Source of the DNA: Cyanoderma ruficeps
Taxonomy: Eukaryota; Chordata; Aves; Passeriformes; Timaliidae
Direction: 5' to 3'
Assembly: GCA_008694505.1 (NCBI GenBank)
Contig: VZDJ01000090.1
Location: forward strand, 11,109,646-11,173,645
DNA: 64,000 nt
Positions 26,354 through 39,258 of this stretch are shown in pieces (positions within the stretch are counted from its first letter, which is position 1; the number at the start of each line of letters is the position of its first letter). The translations under genes and the position numbers were made by a program. A model generated the notes under the pieces. That model was not told where the DNA came from, searched no databases, and saw only the letters and a program-made list of their open reading frames with translations.

Positions 26354-29057
26354 TTATGTAGAAAAAACACCCTACGGCATTCACAGTCTTGACCTCCTCT
26401 TTCCTTCCCTATGCCCAGTGTTCATCTTGCCTTGCAAAATTATGAATCGCCTCCCACTTCATCCATCCTAAAGAGGCCATCCTAAAATGCCACATCACCC
26501 CAAAGAACAGAGTACACTCAGCAGGTTTCTGAACATGTTGCCCAGGTCTGTCCTGCCATATCAAAACACTTTTTAGGAGATGGCATTCTCTTCTCTACCG
26601 GGAATATTTTTAGTAACACCCAACATGGAATTTTCAACTAGATATGTCTTTATAATCAATTAAGATAATGGGTGTTTTAGAAAAGGAACTGGAAAGTCTT
26701 ATTGTGAACACCACAGCTTATATATTCTCTAAATAGCTATTTCAAAACAAGAATGCTGTCAGACACAGGAACACCTTGCCAAGACCACAGAGTACATCCA
26801 TGCCTGTGAGACAGGCCAGCTCCATCAGCCTACTCCATTTAACAAGTGAAGTAGAGCCTGGTGGCAGGACCACCTGTCCTGTACTGCCGATTGGAATCAG
26901 GGCTAGAGGCTGTACACCTGCAATTCTTTCCTTCATCTTTAAGAGCCTGGGTCATCAGAAAATCCCTGAGGCTGCTCAGTGAAAACTATTTATTTAAACA
27001 ATTAAAACTTAGCAACTATTTATTTCACTTAACACAACTACAGAGCTGGTCTCATCTGTTCATGCTTTCTTCTGTATACTGAATTTTCCCATTTTTTAAA
27101 TTGAGAGACATTACACAAAAGGGAAAATAGTCATCAACTCAATAAAAACCATGAATTCTAGCTTTTTGTAAGGCCCTTGTTTGTCTGTGCTTTGCTGTTA
27201 TTAGTCTGGGAATTAATACTGTCACTTCCTTAAGTTATACAAGTATTATGAACATGAATAAAATTTAGGAACTAGTCTCTTGGCATTTTTAAGTGGTAGG
27301 TGAACTCTTTCAAGCAGTTAATTCTACAAAGCTTGTGGTTTTGTTTGCTGGTCAGTTTACCTTGTGTAAGAATAACCTATTCCTTTACAGTTTACATTTA
27401 TTCACAGCAGTCAGAAAAATTATTTCCCTTTTATTTTTCATTCATTTCTTTTTGGTCCTCTAATGATATAATTGCCTGAAGAGATTAAAAGAAAATTTTG
27501 CTTTTCAGAATAATAAAATTTCAAGTCAAGATGAACAGATAACTCATACCTTGCTCGAATCATACAGCCTAGGGCTGGGAGTGCAAGAAATTTTTTCCTT
27601 CAGCAATTAGCTGACTGATTTTATCAAGAATTTAAGGAGCTAGCTATTCATATGTTTCCCTGTGATGATTGCACAAACCCAGCTTACAGGTATTACCCAT
27701 GCAGAAGTTAAGGAGAATTGGAAAAAAAGTGAAGTACAAAAGTGTTCAGACTGTAACAGCCTAATTTACTTCACTAAGCATTCTCACAGGGGTTGTTAAG
27801 GGAAAGAGAACAAATTTGAATAACTGTTCTCTCAGGTTTCTATCTGAGTTTGTCTCTAATCACCCTAAGTTGTTACTGATGGATTTTAGCAGTATAATTC
27901 AAACCTTTGACAGGAACTTCTCTGACACTATTTGTCTTTTAGAGCAGAACTGACATCGATGACAAAACTGACATTATGTGCATTCTTGCTTTTAATCAGA
28001 ATCTGCGTCCTTTATATCCTTATCTCCAGGATGCCTTCAAGAGGTGGCAAGTGACATCAGACCTATTTTGCATCAATGTTAACATGTACTGTGCTCTTCA
28101 CCTCAAGCCAATGTGACCACATAAATGTAATTCACTATACCACCAGCCTGCCCTGACTTTCAAACAGCAAGCCCATCAGTCATGTGGTCCAGGCTGAATA
28201 TGACTGTAGGTCTTGAGTCTTGATTTCAGTTTTTAGCGAACACTTTAAAAGTACTTGAAAGGAATGTTTTCTGTGTCAAGATCAGAGAAACAGTAAAGGG
28301 GTAGAAACCAGCAAAACTAAAATATTGCCTTTATTCTGTGAGGCCTGTTTTGTCTCTTTGAGGTTTGCTTTACAGTTACAATTATCTTCCAGACATCCTT
28401 CATCCTTTAAAAAAATGTCTTACTTTGATAAGCTCAATGATTTTTAGGTTATCAATAAGAGTTCACACAATATTTGAAGAACTGTTTATATTTAACAGCC
28501 AGGAGACAGTACCACAGAAGAACCATAAGCCTTTGTAGTGCTCTTTTCCAAGTGGTCTCTCTTATGTCAGGTAAACCACTGGATTTTTTTCCCCGGTTTT
28601 TGCTTTTCAAGCACATAAAATTTGTCCTTATAATGTAAGGACACTCTTGTTTAAGGAAAAGTGGAAAAACACAGAAACACCAACTGAAGAACATCATGAA
28701 TACTTCTGTGGTGAGTATAAATTGCTCTTCTTCCTCATTTGCTCCCCATCTTCAAAACTCTGAGTTATTATCTGTTACTGTATTGCTACAAGTTTGGGGG
28801 GAATTTATCTTTTTCTTACACACATCTTCATGCTGCAGAGGTGCTATTGCCATTTGGGTAAGATGGCACATCAGCTGTAACCCAGTGATCTTATTTCGCT
28901 ATGTTGGGGTGACATTTTTAATCTTGCACTAATTTGTGCACTTACCAGTTGAGATCATTTTACAATCCAAAGGCCAGTTTAACTCTTTTATCAGCATTAT
29001 ACATTGTCTTAGATTGCAATGAAAGATGTAACCAAAAGCATGTGTTCTATTACCATC
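26354..29057. other. Non-coding DNA, nothing recognised
   Basis: The stretch contains only short frames and AT-rich sequence. A slightly GC-richer part near 26770-26960 contains overlapping frames on both strands without motifs. No repeat family was recognised. Confidence 0.55.
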
Positions 29058-29643
29058 TGTTAAAACCCGGTAGGGCAGTGTTCTTCATCTCTTCCATGAC
29101 TCATCCTCCACCCAGGGAGATATCTTCTGTTAATGGGTGGTTAAGGCTCATTGCATGACTGATACAATTACATCATCTCATTGTGAGATGCTCCACCCAG
29201 TGGGTGGAGCCAAACATTCCTACCTGGATAAAAATCTGAGAGTCAGAACATCAAGGCAGCCTGTTTCCACTGGATTCACAGAGGAAGACTGGACCCATCT
29301 TGCCACCGCTGGACCCTTCTACAGGATCATCTCTGCTCCAACAGAACCACATCTGTCACTCCAGGATGGAGGACTTGATTGGACTGCTACCAACACTTTG
29401 ACCAACAGGGCATCAGGTTATATTCTGACTCTCAGTGTTTTCTTTGTGTTCGATCGGATTTTTGTACTACTTCATTTTTATTTTAATTTTCCTGTAAAGA
29501 ACTGTTATTCCTATTCCTATATATTTGCCTCAGGGCACCTAATTTCAAAATTATAATAATTCAGACGGAGGGGGTTTACATTCGCCGTTTCAAGGGAAGC
29601 TCCTGCCTTCCTTAGCAGACACCTGTCTTTCCAAACCAAGTCA
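29058..29643 (+). mobile_element. ERV LTR, sense, related to the 59.5-kb LTR
   Basis: An LTR of about 586 bp reads in the plus direction from TGTTAAAACCCGG to TCCAAACCAAGTCA. Evidence includes a promoter-like segment CCTGGATAAAAATC near 29223 and the word ATTGTGAGATGCTCC followed by a GGGTGGAGCC box. The 3' part (GAGGGGGTTTACATTCGCCG, then GTCTTTCCAAACCAAG) resembles ERVK-type songbird LTRs I remember. Its first 400 bp or so are clearly homologous to the minus-strand LTR at 59537-60013, but the last third is different. No internal retroviral coding region adjoins it. A convincing target-site duplication was not found: only CATC recurs near both ends and it overlaps the expected terminus, so the boundaries are good to a few bases only. 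The open frame at 29137-29556 lies inside the LTR and is not a gene. Confidence 0.82.
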
Positions 29644-31776
29644 TCAGCTGCTTACCTACTCCATGGTTTTCTCCAGCTGCCACAGCAGCAAGTGTTTGTC
29701 ACTTAGTTTGGGACAAAAAAAAAAGGTCAAAAGAAATTGTATTTTCTTGGTAGCAGCACTTTAAAAAGTTACTTTTTTTCCCCTAGAGTTAAATACCTGC
29801 CTATAAGGAGAACTACAAAATCTGCTCACTAATTTATCACCTCTTCTGTAATCCTAGCAGCTTGAATTTGAGTATTTTCTTTAGTTAGCAGGCTTGAGGT
29901 GACCCAACTTAAAGGTACTTCCCTATACTACCAGAAAAAACCAAAAACAACCAACACTGCACATGAAACACAGCAGTCACTCCTGGTCTCTAAAGGTAGT
30001 GTCAAGAGGCACCATGTGTTCCAGCCCTTCCTTGAATGAATCTCTTTGGTATATTAACATGTCTAAAGTACGGAGAGAACCCCAAGTGGGGCAAAATCCT
30101 TTGGTGATTACTGCCATATGCTGCTCAGAATTAAGCTGCAGGCAACAGAAGACAACTTTGCAGCCAGCAGGTTTTCCTTCCCATTACTCAAAGACACAAT
30201 GTTGATATGGTTGAATATTTTCTAATTAAGATGAAGAAAACATAAAAGGCCAATACATCAAACAAGTTAATGTAGTCAACTACAACAATTACCTTGATCA
30301 AGTCTTGAAATGTTGCATCTAAGATGAACTCTTTTCAAACAATAAAGCCTTGGCTGTGTTAGAAGCACCTATTCATCATTTAACGAACATTCAGATTACA
30401 ACCAGATTACAACCATTAAATTAAGTGTGTGTTTTGCATTACCCCCGCTGTAATTTACAGGTCAGGTCAACGAGCAATAATGTTATTGTTACAACAAAAA
30501 AACCTGCAACTTCAGGCTTTATATTTAATTTTAAAGCTTCATTTCCATGTTATCATAATAGTCAGTGTGATTCCGTAACACAAATACATCTGCTCTCTGA
30601 AGATACTAGATTGTGTTTTTCTTTTTCCATAAATCATATCAAGGAGCATTTTTTTTCCTGAAAATACAGATAGCAAGATAGGAAGTACAACTTTATTATA
30701 AATACTTTTTTCATTCTACCAACCCCCCCTCACAGCATAAAATTAAGAAATACCAGGACTTGCACATTATTCAGAGACCCATTCTTAGAGAAAAGACAGC
30801 AGTAAGAGTATATGAATGTTGCACAGACTTATTCTTCATGACTGAACTACTATGGGGGAAGGAAGAGTGAAGTGACCCAAAGAAAATATAACATTCTTTC
30901 AGAGACATATTCAGTACTGCTTAGTTATATCTTATATTATAAAATCTGAAAACTGGGTTTAAAAAAAAAACAAATCACAAGTAGACACTTTAATTTAAAT
31001 TTTATGCAGAAACTACTAATATTATGAAACTATTTCTTGACTCTTTCTTTGAAACTATTTTAACAATGCCATCAAAAGGAAGCACAAAGATTATTATACA
31101 TCCTTTGGAAGCGTTATCATTATAAAACTGATAAACTAGACCAGCATGGGAAACTTCAGTGGAACAGAAAAGGCAAAAATACAACTTTTTCCTACACACT
31201 ATTGCTTAAGTCTTAAAGCATGCTGAAAGGTATCAATTACTAGCTGCACGCTAATGGCTTTGTATGTAGAAATAACTTACTAGGACTATTAACATGGTAA
31301 CAAAGAGATCAGATTAATCATGCAAGGTATATCTATGCATAATTTTAATAACTAACAATTTTCCTAATGAATTTTAATCAGACAGGCATTCCAGGCAAGC
31401 ACTATTTCTACAATTGTGTCAAACTGTTTAACACAATGTAGATATAATAGCTGGCAATTTGGATAGTCACTTAAATTTCTTTCACAGCCAAAGATAAACT
31501 ACAAGTGTTTCTAAGGAATTGATTAGTTCATCCTAAGGTAAGTGTGCCTGTGGGGATCAGTCAAATCCCATTTTTCAACTGTTTTTTTGTACTAGTGACT
31601 ATAGAGGGATGATAGCCAGCTGCCTCAGTGGCATGACACCCATTCTTGAGGATTAACTTTGCCTTAGCAGCAATTCTTCCACAGTCACACAAACTGTTGA
31701 AGTGGCAAGCCATGTTGGAAAAGCAATTGATTACACCTAGAGTTACGTGGTCTTAATATTATGGTCATGCACTTTG
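29644..31776. other. Non-coding DNA, nothing recognised
   Basis: AT-rich unique sequence. An 11-bp word, CAGATTACAAC, is repeated in tandem near 30391-30412. Otherwise only short chance frames are visible. Confidence 0.55.
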
Positions 31777-32000
31777 AATCCTAGAATCATTTAGGCTAGG
31801 AAAAAACCTGTTAAGTCCAACTGTAAACCTAATGCTGCCAATTCCACCACCAAATCACATGCCTAAATGCCACATCTACACATCTTATAAATACCTCCAG
31901 GACTACTGACTCAGCCACAGCAGCCTGGTCCAAGACTTGACAACCATTTCTGTGAAGAAATTTTTCCTGTTATCCAATCCAAACCTCCTCTGATACTACT
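31777..32000 (-). mobile_element. CR1 3'-end fragment, antisense, older type
   Basis: The plus strand reads AATCCTAGAATCATTTAGGC, then GTCCAACTGTAAACCTAATG, CCACATCTACACATCTTATA and AAATTTTTCCTGTTATCCAA. This order is the antisense 3' region of an older CR1 type, distinct from the copies at 13.1 and 34.4 kb. About 220 bp of 3' UTR remain with visible divergence. It is a truncated, inactive copy, and the inner boundary is approximate. Confidence 0.9.
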
Positions 32001-34384
32001 TGAAAAATAATTCTGAAAAGAATCATTCAAGTCCCATGCAGTGAAAGCAATCACTTCAGTTTAAGGAGAAATGCAAAAGACTAATAATTTGGAATATCAA
32101 GCGAATATTGAGGGAAGACCTTAGTGTTACCCTCAAGAAGCACTGTAGCCTGCTTAAGTTCAAGCAGCCCATATTTTATTGGAACAGTGAAAGCTCCCAC
32201 AGTCTTTAGGGAAATGAAGAACGGTTTGAGATTAAAATAAATACACCCCAGTCAAAGGCATTCACATGTCTTCCCTTCCAGCCAAAACCTCTATATACTA
32301 TTCAATTAGTGCAGCCTTCAACTGAAGCAAGGCCCCAGTCTTGTTCAAGGTCTTTTTTTGGTGGAGATTTCACTAAGATATCAGATCCAGACAAAAAAAG
32401 TTGTTTTAGAATGCAGCTTGGAGACCCTTGTCTGGAGCCCCAGGCTCCCTGCAAATACAGAAAAGTAGTACTGAGGACAATAAACACTCCACCATGAAAG
32501 AAACAGAATATAGGCTAGTAAACCTCTCTGTCTTCCAAGACACCTCTAATCCCCTTAAATTACATGAAAATATCTCGCCTGTTGTTCCCACTAATAATTC
32601 AGTGTCATTGCTAATGACTGAAGTCTAATGGCAAAAGTCTTGCAAGATAGCTGACGACCAGCAAAAAGTTCTGGTTTGAATGCTCGTGTTGCAGCTGGCA
32701 ACAGCAATTTCACTTCTAGCTGCTGTCTTTATTGCACATGGACACAAGGCAGCTGCTCTGCTCAGCCACTAGCAGCACAACTCTTAAAAGGTGATTCTTT
32801 TTGTCTTAATCATTTTATTAGGATAGTTCTATCGTGTCACTACATAGTTAAAGGAAACGTTTCACAGTCATCTTCACAGTAATTTCTGTAGTTAATGCTA
32901 TTTTGGCATTTTAATTGTAGCCATCAGTCTTCAGAAGCACAAAAATAGCAGAAATTTACCTTTATCATGCAATGCCAAGTAGCAGGACTTGGGTTTTTGT
33001 CTTTCAATCCAGTTATTTTATGTCTGGACCCATCTGACTTTTCAAAAGCAATTGAAAGATAACTGAAAAGAAAAAAGATGTTTTTATACACATCACTTTG
33101 TTTTTGCATTTTAGAACTGTTACACCCTTTTTGGTTTTTTTTTCCATAGGCATATAGGAAGGTCAGAGAGCTCAGGAAACCTCAAAAACTTTTTCAACTA
33201 TCAGAGAGGAAAATTTCCACCAGCTTCTACTTGCAAAAGCTCAAGAGGTAAAATAGAACTGACAAGATTAATATAACAAAAAAGCCTGTTGAGAATAGCA
33301 ACTGATAGTATCAATGTTCAATTGTATGTATAAATGCAGTTGCATGACTCCAGCAGACTGTAATTTTTTTGACATTTATCACAAAAAAAGTGAGCATCTA
33401 CAATTGCTAAATGATCAAGAAAAAACTCTCTTCTTTGTTACTTTTACATAAAGATTGAATCCCTGTGGTATACAGCATAGCCAAAGCTATGGGTGCAACA
33501 CCAAACCCCTTTTATTTCTCATCCATCATAGAGTCCAAGGGCAGCATTCATGAGGTTTGAGAAGCCCCATGTAAACCACATTTAACTTTTGATGAACTGT
33601 GGGGGAGGGCAGACATCTGCATCTAAACACAGTCATTGCTATACCAACATACATCTTCAAATGGCATTTTTTTTTCCATTCTAATGAAAACTGAACCATA
33701 GCAGTATCATACTGGTGTATATTTTTAAGCACATATTGCACATGAAGGTTCTGCATGTAACAAATAACAGCAAACTGTTTATGTTGCTCATCAGAAGGCA
33801 CACTTCTGTTTCCAACAGAGGGAGGATAGTTCCTGTCCTGACCTCCCTTCTTCCCTCATCTTATTAAGGTATAGAGAGTTTTACTATTGCCTCTTATGCC
33901 AGAAACCTGTTGAGGGGAAAAAGCCTTATTTGTGGTCAAAGCTGTAGACTATTTTCTCAGTACAATAATATTAATCAGTAAAAACACCTCAAGAACACTT
34001 TCAGGACTAAATGAAACAGGAAACTATCTGAGACACCATTTGAGTGTTGGGGGAACTCTAGACAGAAAAAACAGAAGTCATTGATCAGATTTTGTGAAGA
34101 GGTCAGACTGACAGAATAAAATGTAATTTAAGCATTTTTTTTCTTGCCTTTCCATTGGCTTTGTGTAAGTTAACAACATCCTTGTAGTGCAAGGATAGGG
34201 GAGAGAGCATAATGTGCCCTGAAGGAACAAAGAGAAGACAATTCGGACTTTGCCTTTCTATGGGTTCTATCATCACCCTCACTTTTCACTGGATTTTCCT
34301 CAAAATTTTCCATTATGCTCCCAGACCTATGGTGTAATTTTCGGGCCTTCCCTTTGGGGTTGTCCTGTGCCACACCAGGAGTTG
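32001..34384. other. Non-coding DNA, nothing recognised
   Basis: Only short ORFs on either strand. Nothing in 32300-32630, where several frames overlap, resembles a known domain. No element boundaries were seen. Confidence 0.55.
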
Positions 34385-34591
34385 ATCACAGGATATGCTG
34401 AGTTGGAAGGGTTCCACAAAGGTCATTGGGTCTGACTCCTGGCCCTGCACAGCACCATCCCTGAGAGTCACACCCTGTGCCTGAGAGCACTGTCCAAACA
34501 CTTCCTGAGCTCTGTCAGGCTTGGTTCTGTGACCACTTCCCTGGGGAGATTGTTCCAATGACCAACCACCCTCTGGGGGAAGAACCTTTAA
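34385..34591 (-). mobile_element. CR1 3'-end fragment, antisense
   Basis: The plus strand carries GAGTTGGAAGGGTTCCACAA, CTCCTGGCCCTGCACAGCA, CCCTGTGCCTGAGAGCACTG and GAGCTCTGTCAGGCTTGGTT, ending with an ACCACCCTCTGGGGGAAGAA segment. These blocks occur in the same order in the CR1 at 13114-13845, so the two belong to the same or a close subfamily. About 205 bp remain, lacking the extreme ATTCTATG terminus and everything 5' of the 3' UTR region. Confidence 0.9.
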
Positions 34592-35549
34592 GCATTAGAA
34601 ATAGTTCTAATTTCCAAGTTTTGAATTTTTTCAAGCTGTGCAAGAATAATGCAAAATACTAGCGAATTTTTCACCTAAGATACTGAAAGTTTAAGACAGA
34701 AAAAAAGTATTTTCAAATATTTTTCAGTAATCTCAAGAGACTTGGCAAGTCTGTCTGTTTCAGTATAACCTAAAGTTAAAGAAATAATAAGGACATGGGA
34801 ATAGAAAGAAGTCAGACCTTTGAAATAGTAGACAAACTGCTACAAAATGGCATTAGTAATTTTTTGAATGACCAATCTTTTTTAATTTAGGTGTCTAATA
34901 AATAACCTTAAGTAAAATCTTGCTACTCTCTTGAGGCTTCTAGTTGTTCTTTCCTCGCTCATTAGTTTTATTGAGCACAAGGAATTAAATCTATACTGCT
35001 GGTATTTTACTCAGCAGGTCTCCCTGCTGAGCTGCTATACTGATTATCTGTTAACTGATTCTAGCACTCTACAAAGGCAGTAAGACTTCACCAAAACCTA
35101 CCACCTACACTACTTTCCTGTAATAAGGACGACTAATACTGTATTGCTTATATCCCAATCTGTAGGTGTTCATCTGCATGTCATAGCTTTTGCTTCAAAC
35201 AGGTGCCAAAAACTCCATCTTGTCATTATGCCTTCTGGGAAACTGCATCAATAGCTCCAAACTGAGCTGTATCACTCGGTATTTTGTAAAACCTGCAGCA
35301 TGCACAAGCTTTTTATATCATTTTTTCTTGAAGCGCTCTCCACAAACACATTTTAATGACCAGCAGAAGTAGATTTGGTTTTCATGAAGCATCAGTAACC
35401 TATATGGACATGGATTAAGTGACAAGCAGCTGTGTTTCTAAATACTAACCACTGTCAGCCAAAGCTGTGGGACACTGACACAACATTCAGGTATTTCCTA
35501 TTTCCCTTATTTTTAGTAAATGGCACTTGCCTTCCACGGAGCCACTCAC

Positions 35550-35676
35550 CATCCTCCCACTCCATCACACACAGAGCACCCCAGGCAGTCAGTAAGGTTG
35601 TGCCAATGATCAGCTTCAGAATACACAGCATGACCTTCACAGGGCCTGTTAGGCAACATTCCAATTTCCCTATCAT
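35550..35676 (-). other. Candidate exon encoding a membrane segment
   Basis: On the minus strand an ATG at 35676-35674, in a fair start context (ACC before it, A after it), opens a frame that soon runs into about 24 hydrophobic residues (VMLCILKLIIGTTLLTAWGA and on), then EWED. At that point a near-consensus splice donor, GGATG/GTGAGT, lies at 35550/35549. A 96-nt version starting after a TAACAG acceptor at 35646-35647 is also possible, but the sequence before it has a poor pyrimidine tract. Without splicing the frame continues to 73 codons. If real, it would encode a signal anchor or single transmembrane helix. I do not recognise the protein, see no partner exon in the window, and a chance hydrophobic ORF is quite possible. 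Confidence 0.2.
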
Positions 35677-38600
35677 GGTAATGAGAATTGTTTCCTGTAA
35701 TCTGATATTTTTGTTATGTTGTCTTCTCCCTATCCCTCATGTTCAAGCTTCAAAACAACAATGGGTTACAAGATTGTTTGTGGATGTTTTTTTACCGGGT
35801 CAGGTGACATGTTTTTAGCTGTGGTCAAGAGCCATTGCTTTGTAGGGTCAAAAGGATCATGATGCAACAGAACAACTTAGTTCAAGTTTGTGTAATAACT
35901 ACAAATGTCTCCTGTGTCTTAGAGCCTTGGTAATTTATTTGGTAACTTCAATGATGTTACAAGAAGCAATGAAACCTTTTCATTAGAAGTCTTCAAGATT
36001 TCAGAAGGACAAATATGTGCTTAAATATTTCATTCCTTAAGTAATTCTCCTGGGCCTCAGCACCTGTGTGTCTTTGAGTGGCAAATTTTAAAAAGATATT
36101 TCATCTGTACTCATGTTCTCTACAACACTTCTTTTTTAAAAACTCAGTTTGTCTCACATAAGTCTGCCCATTATGCCTACAAAGTTATCTCCATGGTGTT
36201 ATTGCCAGTTCAGTATTTGAACCAACATCATTTCTAGTTAAAAGGCTAGAGGAAAACTGAATATTTTATTGCCTTAATTACAAAATATGATTTGGTAAGA
36301 ACAAGACAGGTCAGCTCAGTTACATTAAGAATTTGGCACACTCACCTCATTCCTTTCCTTAATCCTCTTTCCGCAGGGTACGCAGGTGGAGTTGTAGTGA
36401 CAAACCTGTCATTGTTTTTTTGACAAATGGGTTAGCCTACACCAGACTTTAAGGGTCCAATATGCTCTTATTGTACACACAGGTTATTATCTAAGAAAAT
36501 ATATTTTTGTTACTAATTTCTAAGGCTTCATTAAAAGGTTTGACCTTTCCCCACTGCTCTCCTTATTAAAGCTGTAACAAGTAGCTTTAAAAATTGGCAA
36601 TAACATTGATTTCTTAATGTGGCAATTGAAGTAGTAATCTGCATATTCCTCTCCCCAAAGCTGAATCCCACTCAAGATACCTAAACTTTCAATCCCTCTC
36701 CTTTATATTCTGCATTTGAATGATTTTACAACTATTGGTTCTTAGCTTTCCTCATTTCTATTCTTCTTGTCTCTTACGTTTTAAAGTTTGTTCATATTTT
36801 ACTATCCTCTTCCCAAATATCTCATGTCTGTTGACTTGTCTGCTTTCCAGGTTCTAACAGAAACCTAACTAAGGTATATCTCAGATGTTTTCTACCTCAC
36901 CAGAAAATAATCTCACTACTTCAAAAGGGAGGCAAATTTATGGAAAAAGTAGTACAGCTCATGGAAATATGCATGGCAAAAGATCCGTCAACAGGCACTA
37001 GCAAGAGAGGTATTTTTGAACTAGGTCATTAAACATCAGAAACATCCTGATTAGAGGGTTTTGATACTCAGGGAGTTTAGGAACACAGCCAACCACCAAA
37101 AAGTACCATTGAGTCCTCTTACTTGTACTCAAGAGCCATAAAGCTGTGAAGGACGTAACAGCAGACGCTGAGAAAGGACTTCCTTCTCTACACAGAAAAG
37201 GGATCATCTAAAATAAAAACTTATTTTCAGGCTCTGTAAAGGCACATCAATTCTGTAGCTGGCCCACAAGGATGTTCTGCACCCAAATATAGGAGCGTAG
37301 CTTTACATGCTTCATCAGCTAGATGCTTTGCTTTCATTTTTCTTCAGTTTTATTGACTGTTAAATGCCACAATGTCACACTGCAAGGTCAATTCCCTGCT
37401 GAGCTCCTACTGAGACAGAAGAGCTTTTCGTTTGCTCACATGAAGCTCTGCTGAAGAAACCATTTCTAGAAATCTACTTCCTAATACTCTTCCCACACAG
37501 CCATCAAGTAAACACAAAATGAGGTACCACAAAGCCAAGGAGGGCACTGATTTAAGTTTTTAAAACATTAAAATAAGGTCTATATTTTGGGCTGAACTCA
37601 TCTGCTGCAAACTTGATCTCAGCAGAGGACATTGCACTGTCTCAGATCACCTAGCAAAAAGAAATCCTTTTTGCTATATGGTCATTCAGATTCATATTTC
37701 TGATTTAGATGCTGCCTATGGTGATTCACACAACTGAGAGAACACATTGACTCAAGAGTCCAAGGAATACTGCAGAAGTTCACAGTGAAGGTTCTCATCT
37801 AGCTGCAGTCTTCACACAAGCCACTCTTACAGAGATAACACTGAAAAACACTTTGACTATCTGAATTTTCCAGATTCACCGCTGATTTAAAAATCAAAAA
37901 TTTCCACAGTAATTCTTTTGGTACCCCAGGACACTGTTTAATGCACCACAGCCACACATTGGACACTGCTCTCTCATTTTTTCAGTCTATCTTATTGCAA
38001 AGCAGCCCACTGGTTCCTGAGTCTATCATCAGTCCAGATCAATTTGAATTTCACCTTCCTTTTACCGGCAGGTATTTAAACACATCCTGCTTTGAATACC
38101 TGAAGCCACAGTTCATTTCATGCTCCATTAACAGAACAGGTAGGCTTGCGGATTTACAAGACATATGCAAGTACAGAGGGCTGTTCTAACCAATGCTTTT
38201 AGTTACAGCTCCAACTGCATTCAGCCTCCTTCTCCCTCTCCCCCTTTCTCCCCACAAAAAGGGCTGCAAATAGGAATTATGCTAACTGGGGATGCTCACA
38301 TGCAGCTCGTGCTGTGTGATACTTGTACACCATTTGAACAATATTAATAGGACAGGTTCCAACCTATTCTCTTGCTTTTTGCTGCTCTTTGATGCAGCAT
38401 GTGAAGATAAATATTTCAACAGACCTTAAAGCATATGACTGTTACCACCCTAGGTCTCTGTGAACCTCCCTCTGACTTGCCACAAGTTACACAATTACTT
38501 TAATGACATAATATGCAGCCTATATTGTAAAACTTGGGGAATACAAAGTAAGTTGATAGGTAGAGGTTTCCGACATCAAAGAATTTCATTTTTTTCTATG

Positions 38601-39179
38601 TGTAGCATGGTATACGATAGCATAATATAGAATTAAGTGCTGTATACATAGTCTTTGTCAAAAGAAAGGACAGAATATTCCCCTCCAAGTTAAATCTTTC
38701 TTTTCCTGATTGCAAGGATCTCCACTGGAGCTTGCAACTTCAGCTCATACCTTTAAAATAGATAAACATTGTTATTTTTTTTTTTACTTTCTCTTTAAAC
38801 TTTCTTCTCTATCCAAAGCCTACTATTCACTAGATTTGGAAATACTCATTAGACAGCTGCTATATTTCTTTTAAATACTTTCCATTAAAGACATTTTTTA
38901 GCCAGCTGAGTATCAATATGACAATACCTTTTTCTAGGCTTCCACAGCCTGAAACACAGCATTTAGCTTCTGTCTCTATGGATGTTCAAGCTATGGGAAG
39001 GTTAACAGCTTACAGAATCCTGGTAAATGGAATGAACTCTCCAACGAACTAATGGATTGAGGTGTTTTTTTGCCACCACTTCTTTAATGGCTCTGTAACA
39101 CATTGGGACCTTGCTGCTGGTGTCTAAGTAATTGTCTAACCATGGCACAGATAACCACATCTTCATCTTCCAGCTTTAC

Positions 39180-39258
39180 CTCTCTGCAAGGTTTGCAGCT
39201 GAGTGCCTGTCGAATCCATGCTGTATTTAGCGCAGGTATTGAAACATGGTGATATTCC
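39180..39258 (-). other. Candidate 79-nt exon, unknown protein
   Basis: On the minus strand the segment is preceded by a pyrimidine-rich acceptor-like sequence (CTTATTGTCCTGTTAG) and followed by a good donor (AGAGAG/GTAAAG). One frame is open across it (EYHHVSIPALNTAWIRQALS and on) and stays open upstream and downstream for 86 codons (39344-39084). The composition looks protein-like, with charged residues and two CpG-containing codons. I do not recognise it. The order of signals is suggestive only; cryptic splice sites of this quality are common in introns. Confidence 0.13.

Noticed and set aside
29137..29556. 139-codon plus-strand ORF
   Set aside because: It lies wholly inside the LTR at 29058-29643; LTRs of this type do not encode a protein here.
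29051..29649. CATC near both ends of the 29-kb LTR as a target-site duplication
   Set aside because: It is only four bases and the right copy overlaps the expected LTR end, so it is not convincing.
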